A DNA stretch of 64,000 nucleotides. Origin: Boesenbergia rotunda. Taxonomy: Eukaryota; Streptophyta; Magnoliopsida; Zingiberales; Zingiberaceae. The DNA lies in NCBI GenBank assembly GCA_024364735.1, contig JAGFNQ010001125.1, positions 186,001-250,000 on the forward strand. Reading direction: 5' to 3'. Below the pieces are notes generated by a model. It saw only the letters and a list, made by a program, of their open reading frames with translations, made no database searches and was not told the DNA's origin. Positions 11,701-23,257 of the stretch are shown here, piece by piece. Numbering within the stretch: position 1 is the stretch's first letter; each line of letters starts with the position of its first letter. The position numbers and the translations under genes were made by a program.

Positions 11701-14700
11701 ATAAATTAAAAGCTTCCAGCTATGTTGTTGAGTGTTTTAATTTATAGCATGATCGGCTTGGGCATGTCAATAATAATACTCTGAAACGTCTCGTCAAACT
11801 AAATTTATTACCGAACATCGATGTTGACGAAACACACAAATGCGAAGTGTGCGTGGAAGCGAAAATGACGAGACTACCTTTTCATTTGGTGGAAAGGTCA
11901 ACGACTCCTCTAGAATTAATACATAATGATCTAAGTAACTTGAAATTCGTGCAAATTAGAGGAGGTAAAAAGTACTTCATTACTTTTATCTATGACTGCA
12001 CGAGGTTCTGTTATGTTTTACTTTTAAGAAGTAAAGACGAAGCCCTGGAAGCTTTCAGAACCTATAAAACGGAAGTTGAAAATCAACTTGAAAAACGAAT
12101 TAAAATAATTCGTAGCGATAGAGGTGGAGAATATGGTGCACCGTTTGATAAATTCTATTCAGAATCTGGAATTATCCATCAGACAACGGCATCTTACTCA
12201 CCTCAATCGAATGGTGTTGCCGAATGTAAAAATTGGACACTAAAGGAAATGATGAATGCCTTATTGATAAATACAGGCTTACCTCAGAACTTGTGGGGGG
12301 AAGTCATATTATCAACAAACCACATTGTCAACAAAATCCCTCACAAGAAAAATAATAAAACATCATATATAAACTATGGAAAGGTCGCGAGCCATCGTAC
12401 AAACACTTGAAAGTGTGGGGGTGCTTAGCAAAGGTCGAAGTACCTAAGCCAAAGCAAGTTAAGATCGGACCTAAAACGTTCAATGCAATATTTATCGGAT
12501 ATGCCCAAAACAGTAGTGCATATCGCTTCATAGTTCATAAGTCAGACATTCCTGATATTCACGTGGGTACAATCATAGAATCTCAGAATGCAATATTTTT
12601 TGAAGACGTGTTTCCAAATAAGAAAGAAAACGTTCAAAATAATGACAACGGAAGTTCTAACAAAGATAATGTTCCAGAACTTAGTTGTCATAAAAGGGCT
12701 ATTGACAATCAAAGCGAAAAGCCACGTCGGAGCAAACGGGCTAGAGTTGAGAAATCGTTCGGGCCGGATTTCATGACATTCATGTCAGAAATTGACCCAA
12801 GAACACTAAGCGAAGCTCTCTCTGGTCCCACAGCCCATTGTGGAAAGAAGCTGTCAATAGTGAAATCGAGTCCATCATGAATAACCATACTTGGGAATTA
12901 GTAGACCTTCCTTCTGGTACTAAACCATTAAGTTGTAAGTGGATACTAAAACGCAAGTATAAAGCTGATGGATCGATTGACAAGTATAAGGACAGACTTG
13001 TAGCTAAAGGGTACAAGCAACAGGAAGGTCTTGATTACTTCGATATCTACTCACCGGTGACAAGGATTACGTCCATACGAGTGCTGATAGTCATTTCATC
13101 ATTGTATGACCTTGAAATACACCAAATGGATGTTAAGACTGCGTTCTTAAATGGTGAGTTGGAAGAAGAAATCTACATGGAGCAACCCGAGGGGTTCATA
13201 GCTCCTGGAACTGAGGGTAAGGTGTGTCGACTTGTTAAGTCGTTGTACGGACTTAAACAAGCACCAAAGCAATGGCACGAAAAATTTGACAAAATAATGT
13301 TGCCAAATGAATTCAGAATAAATGAATGTGATAAATGCATTTATGGCAAAAGCACACCTGAGAGTTATGTAATCGTTTGTCTATATGTAGACGACATGCT
13401 CATAATGGGAAGTAATCATGATATCATCATGAGTACTAAGAAAATGTTGACCAATAGTTTCGACATGAAAGATATGAGTCTAGCAGATATCATATTGGGA
13501 ATCAAAATTTTCAGGACGTCCGATGGGATAGTTTTAACACAATCTAATTATGTAGAGTTAATATTGAAAAGATTTAATGCATACGATCTCTCTACTGTAA
13601 AAAAACGTATGGATCTAAGTCAACACTTAGCGAAAAACCATGGTGAACCCATATCGCAATTGGAATATTCTCAGATAATTGGCAGTTTGATATATCTCAC
13701 AAACTGTACTCGTCCGGATATTGCTTGTGTGGTCAACAAACTGAGTCGTTTTACGAGCAATCCAAACGACACACATTGGAAAGCATTGATGCGAGTTCTT
13801 AGATATTTAAAATATACTATGAACTACGGATTACATTACGGAAAGTATCCCGCAGTCTTGGAGGGATATTGTGATGCTAATTGGATCTCCGATACAAAAG
13901 ACTCCAAATCCACTAGTGGATATGTATTCATGATCGGTGGAGGAGCAGTAGAAAATCCACTAAGAAAACATGCATAGCTCAATCAACAATAGAATCCGAG
14001 TTTATAGCACTTGATAAAGCAGCTGAAGAAGCTGAATGACTACGGAATTTCTTGGAAGATATTCCGAGTTGGACAAAACCTGTGCCCGCCGTACTTATCC
14101 ACTGTGATAGTCAATCGGTAATTGGAAGGGCACAGAGTAGTATGTATAATCGTAAGTCACAACATACACGTCGTCGACATAATACTATTAGGCAGTTGAT
14201 CTCGAACGGAGTGATTGCAACCGATTATGTCAAATCTAGGGATAATTTGACAGATCCCCTAACGAAGGGGCTAAATCGAGATCAAGTATACTGCTCATCA
14301 AGAGGAATGGGATTGAAAATTTACAACTAAAAAACGACTGTAGCGGTAACCCAACCTTGTTGACTGGAGATCCCAAGATCTTGGTTCAATGGGACAACGA
14401 AGTTACAGAAGTTGTGTAACAGCACAAGAGAAATAATTATCTCTACTATCCCAATCCTAGGATGAATTGGTGCTGTCCTACCACATGTAGTGAGGATAAG
14501 CTTATGCTTTTAATGACTTCTATACCTTTAAGGTGGAGTATGGTAGGATACTCGTGATAGAAGTGTCACCTATGTGATTGTGAAGACAGGCCGCTTCAAT
14601 GAAACACTCATGAATCTAAGATGATGTCCATGGCCGAAATGGAACCAACCATGAGAACTAAAAGTGGGTGAGATAAGTTTCTGTGTGGGTGTTATTGTCT

Positions 14701-17700
14701 TCGTATACACCAACAGCTGAGCAGTTCAAGACATCACGTTCACTGCGCAGCCTAGTATGCTCGATAGCATTCCATTACGGAAGGTTCAAGGTCACAAGCT
14801 ACCTTTCCCGATGTATTGACTTATCGATTGGACTCTTGTAAAGTGTCAGCATGCATACATGTAATACATGCATTAATTTTCATTCATGTGGGGGATTGTT
14901 GGATATGATTTTGCAAAGCAAAATTTTGGTGCCATCAATCGTTGAAAGTCAAGTTTGACTTCAAAATCGAAATCAACGTTTCGCGTAGATAAATCTGAAC
15001 TATTTATTTGCTCAAAACCGATTAAAGGTGAATGAGAAATTAATTGTTCAAAGATACGCTCAAATAAACATTAAGGAAAAAGATGAGGCTTTTTAGTCCC
15101 ACATTGCTAACCGGCGGAAGCCGATGTTTCCTTATATGTGTTATTGTGCTAATGTTGTTAATACAAAAGCATAAGAGGTCTCTACCCTTGGGTGAGCAAG
15201 TGCTCGCACCTGCGAGCCCGCCACCCGCCACGCATCCACGCGCGCACACGCGCAATGGGCGCTTTCTTGGCGCACTTTGCACTTCGCACTTCGCACGTGC
15301 GCATCATCGCGAGGAGCTTTAATTTATGCTCCACGTGACGATGACGTGTCGTGATCAGGTGGCGCCACGTGGCATGTCGGTGTGACGTGTCATGATCAGG
15401 TGGCGCCACGTGGCATGTCGGTGACGAGGCAGTGCCTATGTGGCACGTGACTGTGTAGAGAACGATGACTGGATTGGGCGAACAGATGGTGGTCGTCAGA
15501 TCAATGATCTGGACAGATCGCAGGAAGATGCGATCTGGAGCGTCGGATCAAAGATCTGGACAGATCACAGGAAGATGCGATCTGGAGCGTCGGATCAATG
15601 ATCTGGACAGATCGCAGGCAGGTGCAATCTGGAGCGTCAGATTCAAATCTGACTGTGAAGAGGGAGGATGGATCTGAGGCGTCGGATTAACTGATCTAAT
15701 CTGACGGCCGAGATCAAGATGGGATATGAAGAGTTATAACTCTTCAGATTAATGGACGAGATTAAATGACCTTTAAAGGGTTATACCCTTTCGTTATGAA
15801 GGGTCCAGATCTGTCCGAACCAAAGGATACTTACCTCTTCACTCAGTATAAATAGAACTCTCCACTAGATCATTTCATTCATTTCAAAGCATTGCAATCT
15901 AAAGCATTTGCACTCATCCATTCTCTGCATCGAGAGTCCAAAAAGCCTGCGAAAAAGTTCGTCGGTCTCGGAATTTGAAGTGTTACTATTCCGAGACGAC
16001 GTCGTTGTATCTTGGAAACGAATTGCTGCTATCCGTGAGCACCAGTAGCGGAGCAATATCGTTTTACGGAGATAATGTCAAACACTAGCCTCGACGTAAT
16101 CGAAGCAATTTGCTTTCTCCGAAAGCAACCTCCCGGAAGATCCGACGGTCGTAAATAGACTAAGTCAAATACCGAGGAGATACAAGTTCTCAAAGTTTCC
16201 GACATGAGGTAGGTTAGAACAAAAACTTGGTGAAGGCATCTCTTATTCATGGTCGCATGAATTTTCACATCAAGGGTAATTATACGCTAATAAAATCATT
16301 ACACCTACAGATTGGAACTGGAAGAAGACATTGTCGGTTTTGATGAAGATATGAAAGACATCAAAAGGCAACTATTTGACATTAGTTTAACAGCTCGCGT
16401 TGTCCTTTCGGTTGTTGGTCCTGGTGGTTTGGGCAAAACAACGCTGGCTAATAAGATCTACAGAAGTGCAGATGTCAAAAACTATTTCCAGTGCAAGGCA
16501 TGGGTGTCCGTGTCACAGAAGTATGCGGTTAAAGAAGTCTTGTGCAGCATTGTGAAGCAAGTGTTCGACTTCAAGGATGGGGAAGAAAAAGGTATGGAAG
16601 AACTAGAGATGAAGGAAAAGTTGTCGGAACACTTGAGCGACAGAAGGTATCTAGTGGTGATGGATGATATTTGGCAGGTGGCAGCTTGGAACGCCATTAA
16701 ATCAGCTTTCCCAAAAGAATCGGCAGGATCCAGAGTGTTGCTGACCACACGAAAGATGAACGTTGCGAACGTTGCAGATGTTCCTCCACACCAGCTGAAA
16801 TTTTGGAACGTCGAAGAGAGCTGGAATTTGTTCTGCAGGAAAGCTTTCCGCACAGCATGCTGCCCACCAGAGTTTGAGCGATTCAAGGAAGACATATTCA
16901 AAAAAACTGAAGGGCTGCCTCTTGCCATTGTGGTTCTTGGAGGAGTTTTGAGAGGTACAAGTCAAGCTAGTGACTGGAAGAAAAAGCTGGAATATATGTC
17001 TTATGAATTCAGAGAAGGAGAAGACCAAATCCAAAGAATCTTAGCTCTCAGTTACCATGATCTTCCGCATCATTTGAAACCTTGCTTCCTCTATTTTGCA
17101 GCCTTTCCTGAGGACTATATCATTGAAGCAGACACGATAACATATTTATGGATCGCTGAGGGTTTCATACAAACGAAGGACAAAGTGGATCAAACAATGG
17201 AGGACCTCGCGGAAGAATATTTAAATGATTTGGCCGACAGGTCCATGTTACAAATGGAAAGAAAGGGTGGGGTTTATGTACAGTTTGTTCACATTCATGA
17301 TCTTCTTCTTGATCTAGCACGCCATGAAGCTCGTGAACTTAACTTCTACAGGTCCATTGATGACATAGGTGACGATCCAAGAGCTTTAAGGCGTCTCAGT
17401 GTCACTGCAAATGTCAACGACCATATCTCATTGAACGGTTCTACCACTAAACTACGGTCACTTGTAGTTTTTCTGAATGAAGGTTTTCAAAGAACTCTGG
17501 CAGTTGCCATTGCCGGAGCAAAGTTCCTCAGGGTCTTGGATTTGCAGAAACTTCACATTGAACACTTACCAAAGGAGATTGGGGACTTGATCCTGTTAAG
17601 GTATCTAAATTTGCGCGAATCAAAACTGAAGGAGCTGCCTTCATCCATTGGAAACCTCATCCACTTGCAGACTTTTGATATACGAAACACTAAGATTCAA

Positions 17701-18504
17701 CATTTGCCCGATGCATTTTGGAAAATCCGAACACTGAGACATGTATCCCTCAATGAAGATAATACGAGCATGCCTAAAGCGACATACTGCTCGGAAGATA
17801 TTCAGACACTTGTGAATATTTCAAGTGGTCCATGGGTATGTGATGGTGCACTGGAGAAGCTGAGAAATCTTCGAGGATTGCATTTGAATAACATGTCAAG
17901 CTCTGATGAGGATGCTTTAGCCAACGCAGTCCAGAACCTTTTCCGGCTTGAGATATTGATATTGTTTGGAGAATTCTTGCCTGTGAGCGTCCTAACTTCA
18001 TCTTGCTACCATCATATTAAGATTCTGTATTTGAGAGGGTCATTGGTAAGGCCTGCATGGATTCACATAGAGGCAGAAAATTCCAGGATATTTTCCAACT
18101 TGATCTATCTCAGTATTTGGGAAACAAGGTTGGAAAAGGATGAAGATATTGCTATGCTCGCATCTCTCGCAAACCTTCAGACACTTCAATTGTGGATTGA
18201 TGCATTTGTAGGAAGAGTTTTGGTGTTTCCAAAGGGAGGTTTTCCTCGTCTCCAAGAGATCGTACTGTATAGATTGAGAACCTTAGAGCAGTGGGAAGTG
18301 GGAGAGGGAGCAATGTCTCTCCTTCGGGTACTAAGACTGTGGGAGTGCAGAAATTTGAGAAAGCTACCAGGGGGACTTGCAAGATTGATGGAGCTCAAAC
18401 AAATTGAAATTAGCGGAATGGGCATTATAAAGAAAAGGGTTGACAAGTATACTGGAGAAGATTATCACAAGATTAAACATGTTCCTTGCATTGAAATAGA
18501 TTGA
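8768..18504 (+). CDS. CC-NB-ARC-LRR (CNL) disease-resistance-type receptor, intron carries a Copia element
   Basis: Intracellular immune receptor of the NLR family, nucleotide-dependent switch type. Two coding exons, 8768-9237 and 16311-18504, join in phase (AG|A) to give 887 residues. Exon 1 is the coiled-coil domain with an EDVID-like motif (FEMEDLVDEY) and a serine-rich end. Exon 2 begins the NB-ARC: P-loop GPGGLGKTT (about 193-201), kinase-2 YLVVMDDIW (about 270-278), RNBS-B GSRVLLTTRK, GLPL (about 358-361), RNBS-D CFLYFAAFPEDY, then an MHD-position motif reading IHD, followed by LRRs to the end. The 7.07-kb intron would be about 0.2 kb without the retroelement. The reading frame is intact, so the gene may be functional; its effector is unknown. 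Confidence 0.93.
9335..10342 (+). repeat. 5' LTR of the intronic Copia element
   Basis: It is 1008 bp, with a TATA-like TATAAAT at about 9985. It shares its start and end with the 3' LTR but is about 300 bp shorter, because the tandem-repeat block found at 15230-15640 is absent or reduced here. Confidence 0.9.
10371..14330 (+). pseudogene. Broken Copia gag-pol
   Basis: Gag starts at 10371 and has the zinc knuckle CYNCGKSGHMSKDC. The protease motif WWIDTGATRH follows at about 11335. A TAG stop at 11745-11747 precedes the pre-integrase HDRLGH motif. The integrase core runs to about 12380, where the frame shifts. A second shift near 12838 leads into reverse transcriptase (YVDDM at about 13386) up to 13977, and a third into RNase H (14052-14330), just after a TGA at about 14037. 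At least two stops and several frameshifts disable the polyprotein. Confidence 0.9.
14897..16204 (+). repeat. 3' LTR of the intronic Copia element
   Basis: It is 1308 bp. Compared with the 5' LTR it carries extra GC-rich sequence (about 15220-15460), including a duplicated GGCGCCACGTGGCATGTCGG block (about 15360 and 15401), and three tandem copies of a 46-bp GATCTGGACAGATCGCAG unit (about 15508-15640). TATAAAT at about 15846 faces the NLR second exon, which begins 107 bp beyond the LTR end. Confidence 0.9.
15846..15852 (+). promoter_or_regulatory. LTR TATA box facing NLR exon 2
   Basis: TATAAAT follows CTCAGT in both LTRs. In the 3' LTR it is about 465 bp upstream of the NB-ARC-encoding exon and in the same orientation, so read-out transcription is possible. 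Activity is inferred, not shown. Confidence 0.4.
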
Positions 18505-18778
18505 ATACAGGACGATGAAAATATCTGACGACACCCAAAACTTAATCAGGATGAACGAGTCTTGCAAGAAGCTGAAGGTACTTTAAAGCAGAGAGAAGTC
18601 TGCAGCACACAAAGCAGACATTGAGTTGGACAACAACTCACTGATTTTGAAACAATTAATGCTTAATATAAATTTGTTTTATCTTATATCTGTGATTCTT
18701 GGGCCGAGGTAAGCCAAGATATCTATCACTTGCTCAGTGATAACTTGTGCCAGAACATAATTCATTTAGAACAGTAAT

Positions 18779-19011
18779 AGAGAAAGTGAAAATGGAAGAG
18801 TGAAAATTATAATGAATGATGTGGCATGACGTGGCATGATGTGGCACTTTACATGCACACGTCCGATTATTGCTTGGACACCATCGACGATCTTCGATCG
18901 CCGACCCGAATCAAACTATACCCTGGGGGGCATGATGAACCCGTCGGAGATCGTACATGCAAGGTACCACGTCATTTATTATGATTTTCACTCTCCCATT
19001 TTCACTCTCCC
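18779..19011. mobile_element. MITE with about 35-bp terminal inverted repeats
   Basis: The left end (GAGAAAGTGAAAATGGAAGAG...) and right end (...CTCCCATTTTCACTCTCCC) are inverted repeats with a few mismatches. The interior shares blocks with the element at 39942-40100 in the H+-ATPase gene (repeated GTGGCA/GTGACA, ACACG, CCGTCGGAGATCG). It codes for nothing and lies about 270 bp after the NLR stop codon. Confidence 0.65.
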
Positions 19012-19319
19012 AATCATTATTCATTCATTTATAAATCAAATGAAAAAATTCAAATGGAAACTACCATTTAGATTAAAGATAGGCAAACTCGCTTCTTCGT
19101 CAGATATCTTTAGATGAACATGGACGAACCACTTAGTGACAGTAAAACAGATGTCCTCTCCATCTCATCTTGCATGAGCTATGGCAGCTGAGAAGAGAGT
19201 TCTATTTTGTGTCGACTCTTGCAAATGTACAGAAGACACACCTTTCTCATCCACAAATTTGCATCAAAACTTCAAGACAAAAAGACGAAATCGCTCATCC
19301 CCAACACCCCCGCCACACC

Positions 19320-19500
19320 TGTCCCAAGGTCATCACGAGAGAGGTAAATCACGATCTCCGGAATAATTAGTGCACAGTTAGCCGAGAATTGATACATCAA
19401 ACGCTCAGAGTTTTAATCCAGTGCGCTTTGCGCAACTCGAACCCAGGACCTCTTAGACAATATCCCCATGCACTAACCACTCCGGATCCACATGGGGACA
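19320..19500 (-). mobile_element. tRNA-derived SINE
   Basis: On the minus strand an A-box-like GTGGTTAGTGCATGG (about 19469-19483) is followed 30-40 bp later by a B-box-like GGGTTCGAGT (about 19435-19444). The 3' body (GTGATTTACCTC, about 19345) recurs at 30.7 and 33.4 kb. It lies just downstream of the stop codon of the minus-strand gene at 19519-20940, in the same orientation, so it is probably in that gene's 3' UTR. The missing acceptor-stem fold argues against a functional tRNA. Confidence 0.6.
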
Positions 19501-19518
19501 AAATATTGCATCAAGACT

Positions 19519-20940
19519 TCAAGCCTTCAACACCAGTGGGTCTCGCCATGAGAGTTTTCTCTTATCAGTTTTCTTTGAGTTTTTTCCAAGATCTCTACAA
19601 ATCACTAACTTATCATTTGAGCCGCCTCCAATCATAGGCAATCTATTCAGTCTCTCCATTTGCATGTGATACTGTTCCAACTGAAACTTGTTCAATTCTA
19701 CTCCATTCTGCATTTAATAACTGAATTAATATTGCAAGTCGACAAAAGATGAAACTGTATCATAAGTTGTTGGGTGCTTTCACTATACCTTAAACGATAC
19801 TTCATTCGCACCTAGAGTTGCACAAGTGCTAGCTTTTGCAGCTTCCATTGTCATCATGTTTTGAGGGGGAACTTCCTTTGGGACGAACAAACCCGAAGAT
19901 TGTGCAACAAATAGAGATTTGGCTAGGTTCTTCCGAGACCTTTTTTTAAACTGATACTGGGATGCATTTGCATGCAAGTTATCTAAACTGTAGTTACATG
20001 TACGTGCAGCTTCAGATACTTTGGGTTTCTTTTCTGTAGGAGGTTTGATCACTGGAGTTGTACTCGATGGTTCCTTCAATCTAACTTGCTGATACGCAAA
20101 TAAGGTCTCAAGTTTTCTTCTCAAAAATCTAGGATGTGACATTCAAAACAGGCAATTATCTTTCTGAAACAGATATAAAAATTCAACTGCTGACGATTCA
20201 TGTTGAAACAAAGCGTAATACCTGACTTCAGCCAAGAGTTTAGGTTTCCTTAGTCTTGCCTCCAGCAATCTCCGCTTCTTTTCTTCAGTTTCCTGCAAAT
20301 AAAAACAATTCAGACATCAGGATCCTGATAAATTGTTCAATGGAGCAACAAGAGTATACACAAGGATTTAGCACTTTTTCATCTAGCAGAATAAAATTTA
20401 CAATGCAAAAGTATTGATTTTCATATTAATACAGATATATTTGAAGGTGCAGAAACATAAAGATATCAATCCGAGACTCTGACCAAGAGATCTCACTAAT
20501 CCGTGTGGCATGGCAAATTCCACTAAATATATCCACAAAATTGTTTAAAAAAAAGCATAAGATTACACGGCTTGGATCGAATAGAAACCAACTCATTCAG
20601 GAGGACGAAGGCAAATTATATGAATTGATATAATGCAAACGGGAAAAAAATATATCAAGGTAATAATTTCAAGCGACGCAGATACGAAAAAATCCCTCTT
20701 TTGCACTTAGTTGACGCAGGATTCGCGAAACCCTAAAGTCAAAAGCGAATCGAAAGCCACAACATCCCTCAATCATGGCGAAACATAGATAAAGAGAATA
20801 CGTCTCACCTCAAGAAACTCCGTATAATCTTGCGAGAGCGATTGGAATCTGAATCTTTTCCTGTCATCATCTCTATAAGGGGCGCAAGAAGGGGATGGCG
20901 AGGGCTCCTCGGCAACCCTCCTCATCTTCTTCACCGTCAT
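19519..20940 (-). CDS. Plant coiled-coil protein of unknown function
   Basis: Four exons on the minus strand join in frame: 20940-20809, 20292-20222, 20128-19789 and 19707-19519, giving 243 residues. The product has a basic, Arg/Lys-rich start, a coiled-coil heptad stretch spanning exons 1-3 (QSLSQDYTEFLE then EARLRKPKLLAEV then FLRRKLETLF), a variable Ser/Pro/Lys middle, and a conserved-looking C-terminus KRKLSWRDPLVLKA. I recognise the QDY...LLAEVRFLRRK and KRK-SW-DP-LAL pattern as an uncharacterised plant nuclear-type family, from memory only. In-frame ATGs at 20979 and 20925 are alternative starts. Splice phases agree at every junction. A biochemical function cannot be named. Confidence 0.8.
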
Positions 20941-23130
20941 CCTGACCTCCACCCTCAGGACCAAGAAAAAAGGAAACAAGCGGGAAAGAAGAAAGAATTG
21001 ATTGGCAAAGAAGAGGCGATAAAGACGAGAAAGGTAGAAACAGAGAAGGGAGGATGCGGAAGAAAGGGCGGTTGGGGAGAAAAGGGGGTTGTTTCTAGAC
21101 CTTCTCGGCTTGCATTGACCAGGACAAAATCAGAAAGAGAGCACCACCCCCCGCCCTGCGATGTTTCTCCTTTGATGGAGGAGGAGGATTCGATTGGCTC
21201 GATTCCTTCCATGCTTGACTCTTTCTCCTCCTCTAATCCCTCGCTGGCCACCTCCGGATGCCGATCTTGTTTCCCTTCTTCGATCAAACTTTATTTTTTT
21301 TTTCCTTTTTGTTCCTTTTATTCCGATTATTTTGTGGGCGGTTGGTTGGTTGCAGATCTCGTAATTGCGCGACGAGGCGCGGCGCGGCGGGATGAACTCG
21401 ATGCCATCGAATTTCCCTATTCTCAAAAATCACCTAGGCAAATCAGGGATATTACTAACTCACAAATACTCAAATAGTCACCAACGCATGAAAAAAAAAA
21501 TTAAGAGTTCAAATGGACGTGAATCATGAACGTTGGATTTCTAAATTGTGTGAGCGTTTTTTTATTTATCCTAACGGTCGATAAAAAATTTTTTAAGGCC
21601 AGGTCGATCACCCGAGATGGAAAAAACCTCATCAATCATTTAAAAATTAAGAGTTCAAAATTTAAGAAAAATAAAAAAAAATGATACGGTAATTAATATG
21701 TATATATTTAATTGTTATTTGGATATGGTCGGCGGCTCAAATCAAATTATATATTGCAGGCAAGATGAATCTATCGAAAATTACTATAGTTACGTTGTAA
21801 CATTTTTTTAAATTTTTCTTAAACTTTTTTCTTGAACATAATATTTTTTTAAAAATAATACATCTTTATCAGAATAATAAAGATAGTTATTAGTACATCC
21901 ACACGAATATAAGAATTTAGAATAATAATACATGAAAAAAATTCAAGAAATTTTTTTAAAAAATGAATATGTACATATTTGATTATCATTGGATATAGTC
22001 GGTGCCTCTGACAAAAGACACTATCCTGAATCAAATTATATCTTGAGAGCAAGATAAATCTACCGGGATCACTATAATTATAATGCCACATTATTTTTTA
22101 GGATTTTTTTAAATTTTTGTTTAGAGCATATTATTTTTTAAAATTTATATCTTGACCTCCTTCCGGAGGATCACAAATCCTCCGTGATTTGTGATTTATA
22201 TCGGTTATATGGAACTGGAATCCTCATATAATTTTTTATTATAAAAATAAATATTTATATAAATTTTTAATTAAAATAAAAGGTTTGAAAATTGAAATAT
22301 AATTTCTATATTAAGAATAATCCATCATGTGCAACTGTATACTAACCACGTTATTTTCGAGATCAATTTTAGAAATCGATTGATGATTAATACGTGAGTA
22401 TTATCATTTTAAAATTTAAAATTTAATAAAATTAATATATTCATATTGATAATTTTTATAATTTATTTTTTTCATATTAATTTTGAAATAAATTTATGGA
22501 GATATTAGGACAAATGAATCGTTTTGTCACCCTGTATACTAATCATATTTTGTAAATAATAGTTAATATAATTGAATTAGGGAACTTGGCTGATCTGGAA
22601 ATAACCGTGGCGGTGGCGCAGAAACCGCGGCCGGTGAAGGACGCGTTACGTAGCTCTCCTCCGTTGCTTCCCAGACCTTCTCTTTCCTTAATAGCCCACC
22701 TGTTCCAAAACAATCCTCACCAATCACGTGGATAACAAGTGGGGCCCACGTCTGCTCCGGTCCACCTCCCAAGTCCCATCCCATTGCTGGCCTGCGAATC
22801 GTATTTGAATTTCGAATATTTATAATTTTATAAAATATAGTTGATATTGAATGACAAAAATAGCCCTTCTGTAACGTTGGCTTTGTAACAGCTCTGTTCC
22901 TCCCTCCCTTATCGTGAAAAACGAGCATTAAAAGTCTCCTTTTCGTCCTACTCCAGGCGTATACCTCTCTGTCGCTTCCGGTGCAGGTGGACCCAATGTG
23001 GAGCCTGAAACGATCGTCAAATGCCGTTGCGGGTAGAAGGAGAGTTGTGAAAGAGGAGGCCACCATCGTGTAAAGACCGCGTCTAATCAAAGCCGAGAAG
23101 GGAGGGCGATCTTTCGCATTGGCTCTCCGA
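20941..23130. other. Intergenic AT-rich region with a diverged duplication
   Basis: 20941-21450 is GA/CT-rich and is probably the 5' UTR and promoter of the minus-strand gene. From 21480 to 22560 the DNA is strongly AT-rich. Two diverged copies of about 130 bp (21695-21810 and 21966-22100), both with a GGATAT(A/G)GTCGG core, suggest an old repeat. 22600-23130 is GC-richer and contains a G-box (CACGTG, 22725-22730) upstream of the tetraspanin. Confidence 0.5.
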
Positions 23131-23137
23131 TATAAAT
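23131..23137 (+). promoter_or_regulatory. TATA box of the tetraspanin gene
   Basis: TATAAAT lies 127 bp upstream of the ATG at 23258, a normal distance for a short 5' UTR. Confidence 0.6.
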
Positions 23138-23257
23138 CCCGGCCAGCGGATAACCTCGAACAGCTCGCTCGCGTTGCTTTCTTCTTCGGGTGGTGGTTTT
23201 GCTAGTGTGGTGTTGAGCTTCGCGTGCGAGAAGGGAAGAAGCGTAGGAGGAGAGAAG

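Larger units (their letters stand above)
9335..16204 (+). mobile_element. Ty1/Copia LTR retrotransposon in the NLR intron (6.87 kb)
   Basis: LTRs at 9335-10342 and 14897-16204 both start TGTTGGATA and end TTTCCGACA. Flanking 5-mers TTAGG (9330-9334) and TGAGG (16205-16209) fit a target duplication with one mismatch. A polypurine tract (GTGGGGGATT) ends directly at the 3' LTR. The order gag, protease, integrase, RT, RNase H makes it Copia. It lies in the same orientation as the NLR gene. No canonical initiator-tRNA primer site is recognised just after 10342. The coding region is broken, so the copy is not autonomous. Confidence 0.93.

Noticed and set aside
19415..19500. tRNA gene suggested by A/B-box sequences
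   Set aside because: No acceptor stem or anticodon arm can be formed; the shared 3' body at three loci indicates a SINE.
20830..21477. 215-codon plus-strand ORF
   Set aside because: It is antisense to exon 1 and the promoter of the minus-strand gene, is Lys/Glu/Arg low complexity and has no motif.
22563..23090. 175-codon minus-strand ORF
   Set aside because: It lies in the GC-rich tetraspanin promoter, has low-complexity composition and no motif; the adjacent TATA box and G-box explain the region better.
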